Source of the DNA: Bacilli bacterium
Lineage (GTDB): Bacteria > Bacillota_I > Bacilli_A > RF39 > UBA660
NCBI GenBank assembly: GCA_017476705.1
Contig: JAFUZI010000065.1
Location: 1 to 6,777, forward strand
DNA: 6,777 bases
Direction of reading: 5' to 3'
The notes beneath the pieces were generated by a model. It was not told where the DNA came from. It searched no databases and was given only the letters and a program-made list of their open reading frames with translations. The translations under genes were made by a program, and so were the position numbers. Positions 5,678 to 6,777 of this stretch are shown piece by piece (position 1 is the stretch's first letter; each line of letters starts with the position of its first letter).

Positions 5678-5686
5678 ATTATATCA
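5678..5686 (-). promoter_or_regulatory. Extended -10 promoter of the DUF362 gene
   Basis: TGATATAAT on the minus strand is a perfect TATAAT with a TGN extension, about 33 nt before the ATG. The region 17 nt upstream (5701-5706) is a poor -35 and lies in the preceding terminator hairpin, as expected for an extended -10 promoter that does not need one. No CATA motif is present here, unlike the wall genes. Confidence 0.55.
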
Positions 5687-5693
5687 TATTAAT

Positions 5694-5720
5694 AAAAAAA
5701 GAACTATTTAAGTTCTTTTT
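5694..5720 (-). terminator. Intrinsic terminator of the glycine-rich protein gene
   Basis: A perfect 10-bp stem (5696-5705 with 5711-5720) with a 5-nt loop ends in T7 (5694-5700) on the minus strand. The A-rich 5' arm and T-rich 3' arm could let it work in both directions. The last two bases of the TAA stop (5719-5721) lie in the stem. Confidence 0.88.
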
Positions 5721-6777
5721 AATAATCTTTCAAAGTTATTGCGGCTTGTCCATGACCTGAACGTCCACTACTTAAACTAGATGTATATGTAACATCATTA
5801 AAAGTAATTGTACTATTAACACCACCAATATATCCAGAGCCACCATATGCACTTGGCCAATATGCCTTAGCTCCACCAGCCCAGCCGCATCCTCCTCCGG
5901 CATTATTACCACCATGATAGTTAAATGGTTCATCACCACCTTGACCGAAAGCGCCACCTGCTGATTGATTATTACCAGCTCCACCTGTTCCATGAGCAGC
6001 TCCACCGCCGCCACCTGCAACAATTAATATTTCATCTCGATTTCCTGAATATGCTGATAAAACACCACGATTAGAATTCAAAGCAAAATGTGTACATCCA
6101 CCGCCGCCTCCAGCACCAGTTTCACCACCATTATCACCTTGATGCATTGCATGACCACCGCCATTCCAGCCACCTCCAGGGCCATCTTCATGACTAGAAT
6201 CACTTGTTCCACCTTGGCCTCCAACGCCTACATAAAGTGTGTCACCTTCGTGTAGTTCAACATAACCTACAGTATATCCTCCTTGACCACCATAAGCATC
6301 TGTAATCCAACTAGCAACATGTTGACCATTATACCATTCATATCTTTGTCCAACATTACCACCTTGAGCTCCCCAAGCTTCCAATTGATATAATCCATCG
6401 CATGGAACTTTATAAGATTGAACTCCACCTGTATATGCTAAGGTTGTTTTAGTACCTTTAGCTACTTGACAAAATGATGATGATTGAGCTGTAAACTCTA
6501 TACTATCTGATATATTATTCTTTTTATCTTTCGCAAATGCATAGTATGTTCCTGCACTACTAAGTGTATATTCAACGTGATCATCATTAGTATCAATCCA
6601 AGTACATGTACTACTATCATTTGTTTTATTTACACAATATCCAGATATTCCTGATTCATTATCCGTTAATGTTAATTTTAATTTTTTACCTTCTAATTCA
6701 CCTGAAATAGTAGGTTTTGTTATATCAATATCAGCGCAAGTTTTACCAACTTCTAAGTGACCTAGATAACCTGTTGC
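5719..6777 (-). CDS. Surface protein with Ig-like and ALK/LTK-type glycine-rich domains (5' end outside window)
   Basis: The frame is open to the right edge, giving 352 residues of a longer protein. Counted from the edge, residues about 17-96 form an Ig-like beta-sandwich (KPTISGELEGKKLKLTLTD, then NESGISGYCV, and closing AGTYYAFAKDKKNN), of the type found in tandem in Bacillota surface proteins; a further domain seems to end before it. Residues about 102-352 are a glycine-rich domain of the Gly_rich (PF12810) kind: FCQVAKGTKTTLAYTGGVQS, a PCDGLYQLEAWGAQGG entry, GGQGGYTVGYVEL, DTLYVGVGGQGG, polyglycine runs before CTHFAL, ILIVAGGGGGAAHG, and a final GHGQAAITLKDY strand. The same fold is found in the extracellular region of animal ALK/LTK receptors, where glycines build polyglycine helices. 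C103 and C126 may form a disulphide. The TTG at 6382-6384 is an internal Leu codon, not a start. GC is locally higher because of Gly codons. The likely role is surface adhesion or binding; the ligand is unknown. Confidence 0.85.
   Translation of the reverse strand, partial: ATGYLGHLEVGKTCADIDITKPTISGELEGKKLKLTLTDNESGISGYCVNKTNDSSTCTWIDTNDDHVEYTLSSAGTYYAFAKDKKNNISDSIEFTAQSSSFCQVAKGTKTTLAYTGGVQSYKVPCDGLYQLEAWGAQGGNVGQRYEWYNGQHVASWITDAYGGQGGYTVGYVELHEGDTLYVGVGGQGGTSDSSHEDGPGGGWNGGGHAMHQGDNGGETGAGGGGGCTHFALNSNRGVLSAYSGNRDEILIVAGGGGGAAHGTGGAGNNQSAGGAFGQGGDEPFNYHGGNNAGGGCGWAGGAKAYWPSAYGGSGYIGGVNSTITFNDVTYTSSLSSGRSGHGQAAITLKDY

Noticed and set aside
5772..6023. Alternative minus-strand frame inside the glycine-rich gene
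   Set aside because: It is a frame-shifted reading of glycine codons that yields a Val/Leu-rich peptide with no independent signals.
6382..6384. TTG as the start of the glycine-rich protein
   Set aside because: The frame is open upstream to the window edge and encodes a coherent Ig-like domain and the first strands of the glycine-rich domain; no ribosome binding site precedes the TTG.

Overview
This is an AT-rich window (GC roughly 30% by eye, rising only in the glycine-rich gene) in which every gene lies on the minus strand. Strong GGAGG/AGGTGA ribosome binding sites, compact hairpin-plus-T7 terminators, LysM, SpoIID and M23 cell-wall proteins and a Bacillota-style prepilin point to a low-GC Bacillota bacterium, perhaps a gut clostridial or RF39-like lineage. 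That placement is inference from gene content. The genetic code looks standard: Trp is TGG, and TGA is used as a stop at 3439-3441.

Layout in the direction of transcription (right to left): (1) 5719 to the right edge, the 3' part of a secreted or surface protein with an Ig-like domain followed by an ALK/LTK-type glycine-rich domain; (2) 4761-5645, a DUF362 protein; (3) 3879-4706, a protein made of five LysM domains; (4) 3439-3834, a small beta-sandwich protein, translationally coupled by a 4-nt overlap to (5) 2102-3442, a SpoIID-like domain followed by three peptidoglycan-binding domains; (6) 1298-2053, an M23 peptidase with a C-terminal beta-rich domain; (7) 186-1169, a type IV prepilin-like protein with a large Cys-containing ectodomain; (8) 1-89, the first 29 codons of a probable FAD-dependent oxidoreductase, cut by the window edge. 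No intergenic gap exceeds about 130 bases.

Five intrinsic terminators, all with exactly seven T residues, delimit the transcription units: glycine-rich gene | DUF362 | LysM | beta-sandwich + SpoIID/PG-binding + M23 | pilin. In four of them the last two bases of the TAA stop codon form the first two pairs of the terminator stem. Three of the cell-wall transcription starts (LysM, beta-sandwich, M23) have a CATATAAT or CATATACT element 22-24 nt before the ATG.

The main idea for follow-up is that genes 3-6 form a cell-wall group of which none has a recognisable signal peptide although the predicted substrate or ligand is peptidoglycan. With CATA-type -10 elements this would fit proteins made in the mother cell during sporulation and acting on or assembling around the spore. 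This is a hypothesis: no named sporulation gene is present, the -10 elements also contain TATAAT-like sequence that sigma-A could use, and non-classical release or lysis is an alternative.
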